Assembly: GCF_000701805.1 (NCBI RefSeq)
Contig: NZ_JNJW01000004.1
Span: forward strand, 1-43,698
Origin: Mycoplasmopsis iners ATCC 19705
Lineage (GTDB): Bacteria > Bacillota_I > Bacilli_A > Mycoplasmatales > Metamycoplasmataceae
Length of the DNA: 43,698 nucleotides
Reading direction: 5' to 3'
The notes under the pieces are model-generated. The model searched no databases and had not been told where the DNA came from. It saw only the letters and a program-made list of their open reading frames with translations. Of this stretch, positions 9,913 through 23,800 are shown piece by piece. A program made the position numbers and the translations under genes. Position 1 is the stretch's first letter. Each line of letters opens with the position of its first letter.

Positions 9913-10896
9913 CTATCTTTGTCTTAATAAACTATCTTGTACTGATGCTGACATCAATTGAATTGATGTTGTCACTAAAACAAGCATAAATGAAGGTATT
10001 AAAACATATCTTGGTGATGAAACGAAAATTTTTGAACCGTCAGTAATTAAATTACCAAGTGTTGGAATCGAAGGAATTGACAATCCAATGAAAGCTAATG
10101 ATGTTTCTGAAAGAATAACACCTGGGATAGAAAACACAATTTGTGTAACCAAAATTGGCACAACAACAGGTAAGTAATTTAATAACACTTTATAAGTAGG
10201 CGTACCTAAAATTTTTGAAGCATTAACTCATTCAAAGTTTTTAGCACGCATAACTTGTGATCTCATTTGGTTTGCCATACCTGTTCATGAAGTAAATGAT
10301 AAAGCAAACACAATAACTCAGAAAGTAGGTTTAAGCACAATTGTGAACACAATCAAAATAATGATTGAAGGAACGTTTGAAATGATTTTAATAAAGAAAG
10401 TCATTATTTTATCAAACATTCTAAAGTGACCCATTGCTATACCAACTGAAAGTCCAATTGCCACTTCGATAATAGTAACTACAAATGATAATGCTAATGA
10501 GTATCTTAAACCTCATCATAATCTAGCTCATAAATCACGCCCTAAAACGTCTGTACCTAAAATGTGTCCGTCTGTGAAATAAGTTTGGTTTCTTGCTTCA
10601 ATATTCATTGAAGTTGGGTCTTGAGTGAAGAATGGAATAATAACCGCTAGCACAATTAAAATTAATAATGTTACTGCGCCGAATACACCAGCAAACGACC
10701 TACTGAAACGATAAAAGAATTCCTTAACAGGCCCTTGCCTTTTGTGCATATTTGAAGTTTCATAATAATTAAGAATATTTCCAATAATTTCTCATTTTTT
10801 ATGACTAAATGGTTGCAGAATTGGATTTGGTGCTAATGCTTCAGACATTTTGTTGGTAGGAGCAACTTCTCTATTTTTCTTTTTAAATAAAGCCAT
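9913..10896 (-). CDS. oppC: Oligopeptide ABC transporter permease OppC
   Basis: This is an inner-membrane permease subunit pairing with OppB. The protein is 327 residues. A cytoplasmic N-terminal stretch of about 70 residues precedes the first membrane helix (FAGVFGAVTLLILIVLAVII). The extracellular HILGTDVLGRDLWARLWWGLRYSL segment is the well-conserved OppC/DppC motif. The EAA-like coupling loop is NASKILGTPTYKVLLNYLP. Five to six membrane helices are visible. The ATG at 10894-10896 follows AAAGGA. The oppB stop is ten bases upstream. Confidence 0.95.
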
Positions 10897-10906
10897 ATTG
10901 TCCTTT

Positions 10907-11995
10907 CTATCCTCTTCTTCTTACCCGCGGATCAATAATTCTATACAATGCATCACGCAAGGTATATGAAAGAATTGTGAGTAATGAGAAGATTGTTACC
11001 ATGAATAAAATGATGTTGAAGTCTTTTGAAGTAATAGCATTTAATAATAATCCACCTGAACCAGTGATAAAGAAGATTTGTTCAACGAATAATGAACCAA
11101 TAAATGAACCGAAAATAACAACAGGGAAGAATGTAGCGATTGGGAAAAGTGAAGGTTTAAGAGCATGTGTTCACACAAATCTTCTTTTACTTACACCTTT
11201 CAAGAAACAGAATTTAGCATGCTGTGAATTTAATTCACGATTTAATTCAACTCTAATATATTTAATATAAACAATTATTGAACCAAGCGATAATGCCAAT
11301 CCTGGTAAAACATAGGTGGCAATATCTTTTTCATTAAATAAATAAGGTAAATTAAGCGAACGACCTATTAACAGCAATCATAAAGCAAATACAAGTGAAG
11401 GAATTGATGAGAAAATCGAAACAATTAAGGTAGCTAAGTGATCAGGCAATTTATCAGGATTCATACCAACATAAACACCAATTGGAATACCAATTAATAA
11501 GGTTAAAGCAACTGAGAAGATACCTACATAGAAACTTTTAAGGAATCTTACTCAAATAAAATCATTAATTGGTGCTCCTGGGAAAACAGATAGTGAATAA
11601 CCAAAGTCCCCTTGAATAAGGTTTTTTAGATAAATTCCATATCTTTGAATTAAAGGCAAATTAAGTCCATATTTAATTTCAGCTGCCTTCTTAGCTTCAT
11701 CACTCAAGCCTTGTAAAATTCCCATTGAACCAGGTATTGAGTTGATTAAGAAGAAAGTAATTGTAATAACTATCCATGCTACAAGAAGGAACTCTAAAAA
11801 CATTTTTGATATGGTTTTAGTAGTTTTAAAAGCTGTTGATTGCGGATTAAGCAATCTTAAATATCAGCTTAACCTTTTTTGTGGTCTGCCTGTAAAATAA
11901 ACACCTTTATTGTTTAAAACATATTTTTTCTTCTGATTTTCAGGTATCTGATCTAATGAATTCAGATACTCATAATTAACTTTGTCTTTTTTCAT
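10907..11995 (-). CDS. oppB: Oligopeptide ABC transporter permease OppB
   Basis: This is a permease subunit of the Opp importer. The protein is 362 residues, with a hydrophilic N-terminus of about 55 residues before the first helix (EFLLVAWIVITITFFLINSIPG). The P-G-S...G pattern and GLNLPLIQRYGIYLKNLIQGDFG are characteristic of OppB/DppB. The C-terminus ends LRDALYRIIDPRVRRRG, the classic OppB ending. Two TGA Trp codons fall in the reading frame. The gene starts one base after the oppA stop, with AGGA in the oppA 3' end serving as ribosome-binding site. Confidence 0.95.
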
Positions 11996-11996
11996 C

Positions 11997-14816
11997 TTAA
12001 TTACTGTCCTTTATGATTTTTGATAATCCTTCTCTTGGTGGTCTGTCAATGTCATAAGCAAATTGTAATGAATAACGGAACAAGCTGCTTACACCATTAA
12101 CTCTTGAAATTTCTCAATAAGTATCAACTTCCATTAATGGCACAACTGGAGCACCATCTCTAACAACCTTTTCAAAAGCTGTAATAACTGCGAATACTCT
12201 TCTTTCAGTTCATTTTTCTGCTAATTCTTTTTCGGTAAATTGATTTGTAAAGAATGATGAATATCTCTTGGTGTAATCACCAATGCTTTCATCTGGTCTT
12301 CTAAATGATAAGTCTAATAATTTGTTTCAAATGTCTTCGGAAATTCTTAATCTTGTTCTAACTTCTTCTGCTTTTTCAGGAGTTTCAGAAACTACTGTAT
12401 TGCTTGATTTGTCATATTTATAGCCGAATTCAGCGAAGTAATCAGCATAAGTTCAAGAACCGGCTGGGTTGTTTCTAAAACCAGTTGATTTATTATTTGC
12501 TGTATCAATTTCGTCTGGTTTTAAGAAAACATTAACATAACTATAAACGTCTGTGCCAAATGTATCAAAGTTATGATAGAACAAGTCAAATTCACCTTTA
12601 GTTCTAAAATCTTCATAAACGTTAATTGGCAAGCTCTTAATTTCAATGTTGATATAGTCGCCAAAGGCTTTTTTCATTAAATCTTGCAAGCCAATTCCGG
12701 CATTTTGTTGTTCATCGGTTGAATTTGAAATAAATTTCAAATTAACTTGTGAAACTTCAGGGTGTCTTTCCTTAAATGCCTGTAAATAAGCTCTTGCAAT
12801 ATCTAATCTATAAGCTTTATCGGTTCTATCAACATTTTCAAAGTTATAGTTTTTAGCTAAGTGATCTACATAAGTGTAATTTTGCACTGGAATGCTTCTT
12901 TCAGCTTCACTAGCACCTTCAGGGGCTTTTTCAACCAACATGTGTTGGTGGTCAAAACCAACTTCAACAGGATCACCAAAGCTTGAAGCTGCATTACCAA
13001 ACGCAGTTCAAGTTATAACTGGATATGATGAGTTTCAACCAACCACATTTAACATGTCATTTCTGTTAATTGCGTAATAAATAGCATTACGTAAGTATCT
13101 ATCTCTTAATAATGTATTTGGCCTTGTTTCATTATCCAAGTTGAATGCTAAACCAATTGTTCCAAATCCGGTTGATTTGTTCATATATGGTCTATATTTA
13201 CTTGAAGTTCAATAATTTAATTGTTGAACAGCTGGTATTCTTGTTGCGGCAATATAACCATCATCATACATTGCTGAATTAACATTTGGATCTGAACTAA
13301 AGTAAATTTTAATTTTGTTTGAAATGGTTTTGTCTGATGAATAATATTGAGTATTTTTCTTTAATAAGATAAATCCTTGTGGGCCTAACACTAATTGATC
13401 AATGTCAAAAGCGCCATTTGTCAAGAATTTACTTTTATCTAAACCAAATTCTGTAATACCGCCAATTGATTCAACAAATTTTCTATTAACCGGTGTAATA
13501 TTACCAGTTAAATCATTGTAGGCATTACTTAATGAAGCAGGTTCAGTGTCGTTATACTCAAATCTTAATGTGTATTCATCTAATGCTAAAACTCTGTTTT
13601 TTCTATATTTTTTAGCATTAAAATTCACAACTTCATCATTGGTTAATGTATCTCTACCTTTGTAAAGCTCATTAACTGCTCTATTGTAATTTTCCGCATT
13701 TGTCTCTGAATAAGTAATATTGGCATCAAGCGATTCTTTCAATCTTCTTGATTGATCAATTAATTCTCTAAATTCGTCAGCATATTCTTGTCTTGGATCA
13801 GAATATAAATATTTTCTAATTCTGGTGGCAATTCTTTGCGGAATTTTTTTCAATTCTTCTTCAGTATGAAGATTTAATGAATATTCTGGGTTTGGAAGCA
13901 TAACAATAGTTTCTTCAGCTTCCGGATCAAAATCAGGTGAATAAGCAACTGAGCTTAAAATTTCTTTATTTGAATGATTTCAGTAAAGCCTTCCTGAATG
14001 TAAACCTAATTCTTGTGCATATTTTTTAATTCTCGCCACATCTTCTTCGTCATTTGCTGATTGTGAAGTTCAAGGTTGATAATTTTTATTGAAAACATCA
14101 TAAATTCAATTACCGTTTTTGTCTTTAATTACTTCTGGATAAGCAAATGGATTGATGTAAGCTTTATTGTATTTTTTAATGTAAGTTTGTTGAGCATCAA
14201 CAAATTCTGTACTTGCTCTTAATTTTGATTTTAAGATATGTGTTTGGTTTTGTGAACCGGTATTAATATCCAAAATATAGTGTAATGCATCAACATAGTC
14301 TTCTGCTAAAACGTCGTCATTATTGCTTCATTTACTACTACCTTCATTAAGCAAAATGTTTAATGAAAGAATATTATTGTTGTTTGTAAAAATTCCAGCT
14401 ACTGGGTGATAATCAGTGTTGTTTGTATCAACATTACCTGTGGTTGAGCCGAATTGGTCAAGAGAATAGAAACGATCGGCATTTCTTTCAGGGGCTTCAT
14501 GATTAGCTAAATATTCATCCATAGAATTACTGGTTTTATCTAAACCATATATACCAAATCTAATTTCTGGTAAGTTTAATTCTTTTTTCAATCTTTCATT
14601 TGGCCCACCTTTTAATGGGCTTTCAACTAATGTTGGTAAAACTTTAGATAATGTGGCAAATTTAATGTAATTAAGTGAGTTAATTGGTTCGGTTACTAAA
14701 CCTAAATCATAGTCAAGAGTCAATTTAGAAGTATTAGTAGAACCACATGAAGCAGCAACAAAAGTAGTTAATGAAACTGCTGGTATTGCTAATGTGAATA
14801 ATTTACTTTTTCTCAT
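11997..14816 (-). CDS. oppA: Oligopeptide-binding lipoprotein OppA (large mycoplasma type)
   Basis: This is the substrate-binding lipoprotein of the Opp system, anchored on the outer face of the membrane. It has 939 residues, about 1.7 times the length of typical bacterial OppA and in line with mycoplasma OppA/P100-type proteins. The N-terminus is a lipoprotein signal: MRKSK, a hydrophobic core, and the lipobox AASC with Cys24. The segment LRDRYLRNAIYYAINRNDML is the solute-binding-protein family-5 signature. Several TGA Trp codons lie in the frame. AAAGGA lies six bases upstream of the ATG at 14814-14816. The PDxFFG gene stops 11 bases upstream, so the two are almost certainly cotranscribed. 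In M. hominis the homologous protein was reported to have ecto-ATPase activity; that activity cannot be judged here. Confidence 0.92.
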
Positions 14817-14827
14817 ATTTTTCCTTT

Positions 14828-17800
14828 CTATCCTATGATTCCATTAAATTGATCTTTAATTACTGCTATTGCTTTGCCATTATATTTTTCACCAAATTGA
14901 TTATCTTTAGCTTTTTCAATTGTTACTGGAGCTTGTTTAAAGGTTTTACCGTTTTCTGAAACCGATTCAACATTACCTAAATCAAGTTCCATAGCGAAAT
15001 CACCTTTTTCATTTGAAGCAAAGTAAACATAATATTTATGACCTGGGGTTAATAATTTGTTTCTGTATTTTGACATAACAACGTAGTCTGTTACTCATGC
15101 CACAAATCCTTTACCTTGATGTTTGTTGCCAAATGAATCTGTGTAATTGTATTCTTCATCAGCTAAAGTATGTCTTGGATTTTCGCCTTCGCCTGTTTCA
15201 AGGTATTTTTCGTAATTTGCTTCATTGTCTAACCTTTGTTCTTTGTAATAGAACATATTATTAGTATTGTTTTGATTTACTGCTGTAGTTTTAATTTCAC
15301 CAGTTTCTAGATCTTTAAATGCTAAATATTTAGCTTTATCAGCAACATCGCTTGGTAAATAACCAAACATTGCCACAGCATCTAAATCACTATTTCTTCA
15401 AATATTAGAAAGCTCTCTTTTACCAACACCTTGTGCTTGGATGTAGAATTGTCAATAAGCTTCAGGTAAGTTTTGAACTTTTTCGCCTTTTAAGTTTTCT
15501 ATTGCAATATTTTCACTAACAATTGGCTTACCTTTATCATCATAAAGTTTGAAGTCTAAGATTTCACGATATCATCTATCTTTTAATCAACCATTATTAA
15601 TTGATCTAAATTGACCAAAGAATGAACTATTGTAGTTATAGCCGTCAATGAAATCTTTTTCATTTGCAAAGATTGGAGCAACGTATTTAATATTTAAATT
15701 ACGTGCTTTGTCTTGTGCTTCAACATTAAGATTGCTTTCATATTCGCTAATTGATTTCTTAATTGATCCTCTAGTGTCTCCTCTATCAAAACTTAGTGCT
15801 TTATCTAATCATTTTTGGGTTGGACTACCATCAACAACATATTCAAGACCTGTGTTTGCTTCTGAAAGACCTGTTAAGTATGAAGGCAAGTTGCCAAATT
15901 GATCCATTGAAGGTGAATAAGTTATTTGTAAGTTATCACGGTTAATAATTTCTGCTCAGCTAAATGTATAATCACTGAATTTTTCGTTGTATTTTCTATC
16001 GTTTTTTGAACCGTAGTACGAAACAACATCATCTGAAGGTCTGCTTGTTTTTGGTTTAGCAGTAAAGACTGCTGATCAAACATTAATGAATGTAGCTTTA
16101 CCTAGGGTTAATTCAACATCGTTAAGTGATGTATAACTTTGGTATTTTCCTGTGCCAATTAAAGCATCATAAATTGAGAATTGAGCCATTGTTGGTTTAA
16201 ATTCTTCATTGTTTGAAGCAACATATTTGAATTGTTCAGCTAATTCTTGATACATGCTTAAATATGTTTCTAAACTAATTTCTCATTTTGCCACATCTGG
16301 CTTAATTAAGTTTAATCCGGCAATTTTGTAATCACCATAACCATATGTTTGGTCAAAAATTCAAGCGTAATCGTTGTTATCAATAATATCTTGAATTGTC
16401 AAGTGAGAAGTGTAAGGAGCCAATTTGCTTTCACCAAATCTTCTCATGATTTCGTTAGCAATAATTTGTTCATCATTTGAATTTGCTATTGCTAAGTATT
16501 CTTCTTTTTCTTTGTCGCTTAATGATTTATTAGCATTTATAGCGTTTGCTAAAGCTTGTTTGAATGCTTCAAAATCACTAACTTTAGTTTTTGCATAATC
16601 AATATTTCAATTAACTCTTTTGTTAACTTTATCCAATCTGGCTTGTTTAAAGTCTAATGAGACAAATTCAGCAAATTTAGCCATATCGCTAAATTGAATT
16701 TCGCTTCCTCTACCTATTTCATCATTACCAAACAAGTTAAATAAATTATTGTGAATTGTTGCGCCCAAGGCTCTTGTATTAATTTTCAATTTAGCAACAC
16801 TTGATCAGTCAGGGTATTGACCAACAACATTAGGATCTTTTTCTAATACGGCATCATTTTCACCATAAGTAATTCACAATGCTGTGTCTGCTAATCCCAT
16901 TGCTAATTTTTGAACTTCGTTCATTGATTTTAAGTTCAATTTAATGCCTAATTGATCTAAGAAGTCTTTGCCCCATGCATCTGATTTAAGAATATAGTCA
17001 GAAACACCAGCGTATTTAACATTTGGCATGTATTGGTGTTGTTTGTCAAGGAACATTACATAACCATTACCACCATTAACTGGATTGTTAAGTCTGCTTC
17101 CTGCTCTTGACATTGCAAACATAGCTCTTGAAAATTCATTGTTATTGAATGAGGCTAATTTATAAATTGATGGTGTGAAGTAAAGGTTTGATGTGTAAAT
17201 ATTGTAATTTCTAATCGCGTTAGTTTGACTAACATTAATTGTTCCATCATCATTGTAAGCTGTATATAAGGTAAATCTATTTGTTGTTGAAACTGGAGCA
17301 CCTGTTTCTGGATTTCTAGCAAGTACCATATCACGATAAGCATTATTTGCTTTGTCATTATATTTTTCACCACCAGCTTCAAAAATTAGTCCTCTTTCAG
17401 CTCAATCAAGTATGAATTTAGACTCAATGCTTAAGTCAGATGATGGTGTGTTTCAACCATTAATTGAGAATTTTTCAACAATTAATTGTTTAATTGTTTT
17501 AGTAACTTTATTAATTTGGTCATTTACATATTTAACAGCATCTGCATCATAGTATGGATCATTTGGTGAGCCAAATCTTTGATTTAATGGAACGTTAATA
17601 ATTCATGTGCCATCAGCATTCTTAACAAGAACTTTGGTAATAAGCACATAATTGCCATTTGAGTCTTTTTCACCCTCAACAATTTTTGGTTGTAAATTGC
17701 CTTTTGAGTCTGTTTCAAAGGCAATTTCATTTCCTTGACCATCTTTAATTTGGCCTTTAAGAATTTCTAACGAACCTGGTTTGAATGTGTATGAACCATC

Positions 17801-20800
17801 TTCTTCTTTAACTAAATATTTAGCAATGCCATTAGATACTGTTGGGTTAATTGTTCCAGAATATTGGTCAAGCGCGTTCATGATTCATAAATCATAAAGT
17901 TTTAATTTATTTTCATTGTCACCAGTTAAACCATTTTCTTCTTTAATATCATTAAGCGCTGTTTTTAAGCCATCAAAAGTTTGTAAGAAACGACGTTTTT
18001 GATTTTTCATTGCTTTAACAATGTCATCTTCATAAAGCTCTGTTCCTCAAATGTTAGCTTCTTTTTCAGGTTCATATACTAATTCACCTGATTCATTAAC
18101 TTTTGGTAATTTAAATACTGGGTATTCACCAAAGTCAGCAGCAACATAAGTTCCATCAAGTAAACGATCTGTATTAAGTTTTAAGTTTGTTCTAGCTGCT
18201 AAATATAGTTCAAGATTTTTCTTGTTATAGAAACTTGTAATTTGTGGTGAAGCACCTGGTAATAATGCACTAACAAAGATTGCGTCATCGCCCTTGTCAC
18301 CTAAATCGCTAGCAGCGTTTAATGTAAAGTGGTGACCATATTCATGGGCAGCAACGAATTTTAAGAAATCAGTTGGCACACCTTTAAAGTTTGGATCACT
18401 CATTTTTAGAATTGCTCATAAACCAATCCGTGTGTCACGTGAAAAGCCTAAATATTCACCGTTTTCAACAACATATTCCATTACACCTTGATCATTAACT
18501 TTAGCAACTAAGTGTTCGCCATTTAATCATTCAGCAGCATATGGAACTTCTTCAACTAATGTGTTTAATAAGTCTTGGTAGGCATCTGAATAAATTGAGT
18601 AGCCTTTTACCAATTTGCCTGTTTTAATGTCTTTTACGTTACCTTCTTCTTTAAGAAGTGAAGGCATAACAACTCTTTTGTGGCCTATTAATTTGAATAA
18701 ATCATTAACTGCATCAATGATTTTTCTATCTTTGTTATTTGCATCAACATTGAATTTCAAGTAGTTTTGGGTGAAGTTTTCATCAAAGCTTTTTTCTCCA
18801 ACTTTTCTAACTTCTCTTAAAGTAACTACAAGTTGAGTATTAACTTTATTAACATTAGTTAATTCCATTTTGCGAATAACTTTATCAATTTCTTCATTTG
18901 TTGCGTCTAAAGCTAAAACACCTTTTTTGGTTAATATATCAATTAATTCCATTCTGCTTTTAGCAATAATTAAGTCATCAGCAGTTGTTAATTTTTTACC
19001 TAAGTCGGCATTATCAACTAACGATAATTGTTTCGATTCTTTTAGCAGATCAGCATTTCTAATTTTTAAAATATTTTCAGCTGAGAAAGTAATTGTATCT
19101 CTGTATTGCTTAATTAATTTGTCTGGATAGTTGTAATATTGAGCTAATAATGCTGAATAAGCTTTATATTCTTCAACTAATGTTGCTATTGTTGAAACAG
19201 CTTGTTCATATGCGCCTTGAGCTTCAAAAGCCTTATCTAATTTATCATTTGCAGCTTGATATTCGCTAGCATTTTCATCATCTTCTTCAAACTCGAATGC
19301 TAGTGCTTGGCTCATTTCGGTAGCTTTATCTTCTAAACCTTCTTTAATTTGGTTTAGAATGTAGTATTTATCAATTAATGGTTGAGCTTCTTCTCTTAAA
19401 GCATCTCTACGAGCAACTTTCTCTTGATATTCTTCGTAGCCTTCTTCACTTTCCATCGCTTCAATTTCTTCGTCTAAATCTTGAAGTTCTCCATAAGGTC
19501 CTTCAGCTTCAGCAGCTTCTAAATCAGCTTCAATTAAGCTTGAGAATAAAATAGAAAGTATGTCACCAGCTTTTTCTTCTTTAACTTTTTCATCAGTTAA
19601 ATATTCTTTTAAGGCTGTTTCATAGGCGTTTAGAGAATTTTGAATTTCTTCAGAATTACTTAATTTATTAAATTCTTCTTCGATATTTTGGAATTTAGTT
19701 CTATATGTGTCAATTTTTTCTTTTATACCTGAAAGTGCATATAAAGCCGCGTTGATGTTATAAATTTTAATTCCTAATTTAAGAATTTCATCACGCACAT
19801 CTTCATTTCTTAATTGGTCTTGAGAAATATAAGCATAACCTTTCAATACTGCTTCTTTGTATAAGTTTTGGAGTTCTATTAAATAAGCTTCTCTAGTTTG
19901 TTTTAAGTTTTCATATTTTTGATCAAGTACTGAATCAAATTGTTTTAATTCAACAAATAATGCGCTAACCGAGTTAATTTTTTCATCAATTTTAGCAATT
20001 TGTTGATCAATGTTGCTTACATATTCTTTGAGTTTTTCAGGAACTTGTTCTTCATAATCGCCGGCATCAATTTGAGCATTTTCAATTATGGTGTCAAAGT
20101 ACGTACCATCTTCTTCATTCAACATTTTAGCAGTTTTCAATGTGGCTTTTTCTTTTAAAATTTCGCCATAATTGCCCACCATTGAGTTTAATTCGTCAAT
20201 TTTATCATTGAATGATTGTAATTCAGCATCTAAACCTTCGGTTTCTTTTGCACTATCATAAGCGCTAGCAGCTGTTTGGACCGAACTTGTAGCTTCTTTT
20301 AATTGATTTAAGTAATCTTGGAATTTTTTGATTACTTCATCATTTTGATAGTAATCAGAAATTAATTTATTTAATTTGTATCTTAAATTATCAACTTCAT
20401 GTGTGCTATCTGCGTTTTCTGGTTCTTCAGCGCCTATTATTGTAAGCGCTTTTCTTTCACTTGATTGTTGTGCATAAAGTTTATCTTTTTCACTTTCAAT
20501 AGCTAAATAAATTTCATAATCTGCTTTTGAACTTGAGTCATCAGCTAGAATTTCATCTAATGAAGTAATATCTTTTTCAACAGAGGCTAATAATGCTTTT
20601 CTATCTTTAAGTGTTGAGTTATTTACACTATAAACTTTCCGTTTAGCACTATATTCTTCAAGTCTTCTTGTATATTCTGAATTACCTCTGACAGCATCAA
20701 CGATTGACTCTGAATCACTGCCCAATGTGTTTGTGAATTCATTAATAATGTTGCTTAATTCTTCAGGAAGTTCTAAATCTTCAAGCAATGAATTTATCAT
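14828..20800 (-). CDS. PDxFFG-type giant surface protein, C-terminal part (coiled coil plus HExxH)
   Basis: The frame is open for 1,990 codons from the ATG at 20798-20800, with many TGA Trp codons and no TAA or TAG. It continues the same frame as the upstream CDS, from which only 81 bases and one TAA separate it. Residues 1 to about 600 are a Glu/Lys/Leu-rich coiled coil. Around 815-830 is AAHEYGHHFTLN, with the zinc-peptidase-like HEYGH starting at residue 819 (18329-18346). The remainder is Asn/Tyr/Asp-rich globular sequence with no domain I recognise. The ATG has no Shine-Dalgarno and the open frame extends upstream to the TAA, so this is best read as the C-terminal part of one broken gene of about 3,114 codons. 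If translated alone it has no signal peptide and would stay in the cytoplasm. It ends 11 bases before oppA. Confidence 0.75.
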
Positions 20801-20881
20801 TTGGGTTAATCTTGAGTTTATGCTTATTAATTCAATTAAAGAAGCATGATTGTTATCTGCATCTGCTTTTATGTCTGTGTA

Positions 20882-23800
20882 TTATTGTTTAATAGCACCT
20901 TTAAATAAATCTTTAAATTGTTCTGCTAAAACAAAACTTACATAAAGCGATCTTAATTCAATAGTTTTTCTACTAATTTCATTAAGTTTAGTAATCTTAT
21001 CTTGTTCATTAGTTAGCTCTTGATATTCAGCCTTTAATTGCTCAACTTCTTGTGCTAACTGAGAAATTTTGGCATTTGAATTTGTGATGTATTCGTCTAT
21101 TTTATTAGGAATTTGGTCAATTAAACCAACTTGTGAATTGTAAATTTCTTCAAGTTTAACTTTTACATTTGAATTATCAACAGTAATTGATTCTAATGTT
21201 GTGTTTAAAGCTGCAACTTTTTCAGCTACTTCTGTTTTTGCGCTTTCTAAAGCGGTTTCAGCTTCTTGAATTTGTTCTTCTAAACGAGTTTTTTCATTTT
21301 CATAATCTTGTTTAGACTTTTTACTTGTAAAGGCTTCACCATATTTAGCATATTTAATTTTTAATAAGGTTTCTTTCGAACGTTGTTTGTATCATTCGAG
21401 TTCAACTTTAGCAACTTTTTCTTTAAATTCTTCTAAAACACTTGCTCTTTCTTTTTCGTATTCAGCAATTACTGCATTGTACGCTTCAAGAATTTGTTCA
21501 TCGCTGAATGAAGGTGATTTAAGCAAGAAATTGACTTTGAAATTAACAAAACGCGCATCCATACTTGCAACAAATGATTCGGCGCTGATATTTATATAAT
21601 TTTGTCTGTCAGCTATCATTTGATCAACTAATTCTAATGCTTTTTGAATTGCTGTATTTAGTTCATCTGCTTTATTTAATTGACTATAAGTTGGCAAGTT
21701 ATTAGCTGTTAATAATTTGTCTAATTCAACTATTTTATAAGCTGATTGTGCTCCATAGTAAGCTAAATTTAAAGTAAGTTCTGTATTGTTTTCAGATTCT
21801 TCAGACAATCTAGCATACTCTCTTCTTTTGGCTTCTAATTCTCTGATTTCAGCAATTTGAGTTGCATAAGTTTCAAGAGCTGTTTTAACATTTGCATCAT
21901 AGTAGTTTTTGAAACCTGCTTTGTCATTTTCATTTTCAGCTAATGGATTACCATTGTAAAGCAATTCTAAATATTCTTTTAGATTTTCATAAGCCATTGT
22001 AGCAAAGAAAGCAAAAGGTAATTTATTTGGACCTAATTCATTGTAACCTAATGGTAAATAACCTTTTGGTAAGTCTGGATTAGCAACAAATAATGGGGCC
22101 AATAATTGAGCAATGCTTTTTTGACCTTCTTGACTGCTGCCTATAGCAATATTTTCATGTTCTGATCTTTTAGCTGTTATTTCTCTACTTTTTTCATTGA
22201 TCTCTAACAATTCTTTTTGTAATTTAGAGAATTCGAATTTGAAAGCCGAATTAGCATGTTTTTTGTTATATTCTTCTTCAAGTGAGCTTAATTCTTTAGC
22301 ATATAAATAGAATTGAGTTGATGATGTATCAGTTAAATCATCTCTTTTACTTTCAAGAAAACCATTAATGTTATATAAATCTCTTCAGCTTAGTTGAGCT
22401 TCTTTTGATTCTTTTTGTAATGATTCAATTGAAATTAATTGGTTAGGTAAAAATGCTAAATCTTCTACATAATATGTGTAAGGGGCATATGAGGTTGAAG
22501 TAAAGACAACACCATCCAAAATTGGTGATATTATTTTTTGTAATTTCTCATTGTAATCATGATGTAATTCATTGTATTTATTTGCTAATTCCATTTGTTC
22601 CACATATGATAAATCAGGTGAAACACTGTTTAAGTTTTTGACTAATTCGCTATTGTTATAGGCATTTTGGTATTTGATTAAATCTTTTAAATCATTAACT
22701 TGTGATGCTTCATTAGCAATTGCTTTAAAGTATTCGTTTAATTTAGCATTTAATTCATTTAATTGAGTTTCTTTTTCTTCTGCGCTAATTTCAGTATTGT
22801 TTTCTAAACTTAAAATTTCTAAATAAGTTTCTTTACCTTTTTCTAAATTGTCAATTGATAAAGCGAATTTACGAGCGACTTTATCAATTCCATCTTGGTA
22901 AGCATTCTTTAAATTGTAAATTCTGTTTTGTGCTTCTTTGAAACCTTTTTCAATTGATTCAATTGTGCTTTCATCTTTAATTGAATATGCATTAGCTGTT
23001 TTAGCCTTATATTCAATGTCTTTGAATGATTTAAACACTTTAAATTCTGAACCATCATCAAAGGTTAAATTAAGATATCTATCAAAAATTTCATCTCTAT
23101 CAACTGCTTCGTTTGGATTAATTGTTGCATAAATAATTGTTTTTTCTTCTAAATTATTAACATCTATGTCTTTAAATAAGCCATATTTGTCAAATTCTGA
23201 ATATTCAGCAATTTTCTTTTGTAAGTTTTGTTTTGCTTCTTCTAAATTAGCACCATCAACTAACAATAAATAAGGGTTGTCAATAGCAAGTCTTGCTTTT
23301 TCAATTTCATTAATTGCTTGAGCAGATAATTTTTCAGCTCAATTTTGTTTTTTAAGCACATAAACTTTTCTCTTAATTAATTGTCTAATATCAATTACAT
23401 TTCTAAAGAAGTATGTACTTAAAGTTTTTGATGAAACATTGGCTAAAGCGTTGTATTGAGAAACATTGTTTAAGAATCCTGTAACATCATTGTAAGTTAA
23501 TAGGTTTTGGTTCAATTGATAAACTAAAGAATCTGACGCATTTCCTTCACCACCCAATGTTGAATAAATAGGCAATGAACCAAAGAATGCATCTGGATAG
23601 AAAGTAATAGTTGTATATTCTTTATTTGTGTTAGCATGCGCACCTAAAGTAATACTATTACCTTTCATTTCAACACCTTTAACAATTGAGAATGATTTTA
23701 AAGTAATAATTTCGGGTCCTCATGAAACATTAGTCATGAACCACTTTGTAAATTTAAAGAATTCTTTTGGTCTAACTGCTGAAACATATTCATTATAGAA

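Noticed and set aside
18870-19130. Plus-strand open frames inside the giant coiled-coil gene (also at 15648, 17352, 21387 and 22938)
   Set aside because: They mirror the codon pattern of the opposite strand, are hydrophobic and Ser-rich without pattern, and lack start signals.
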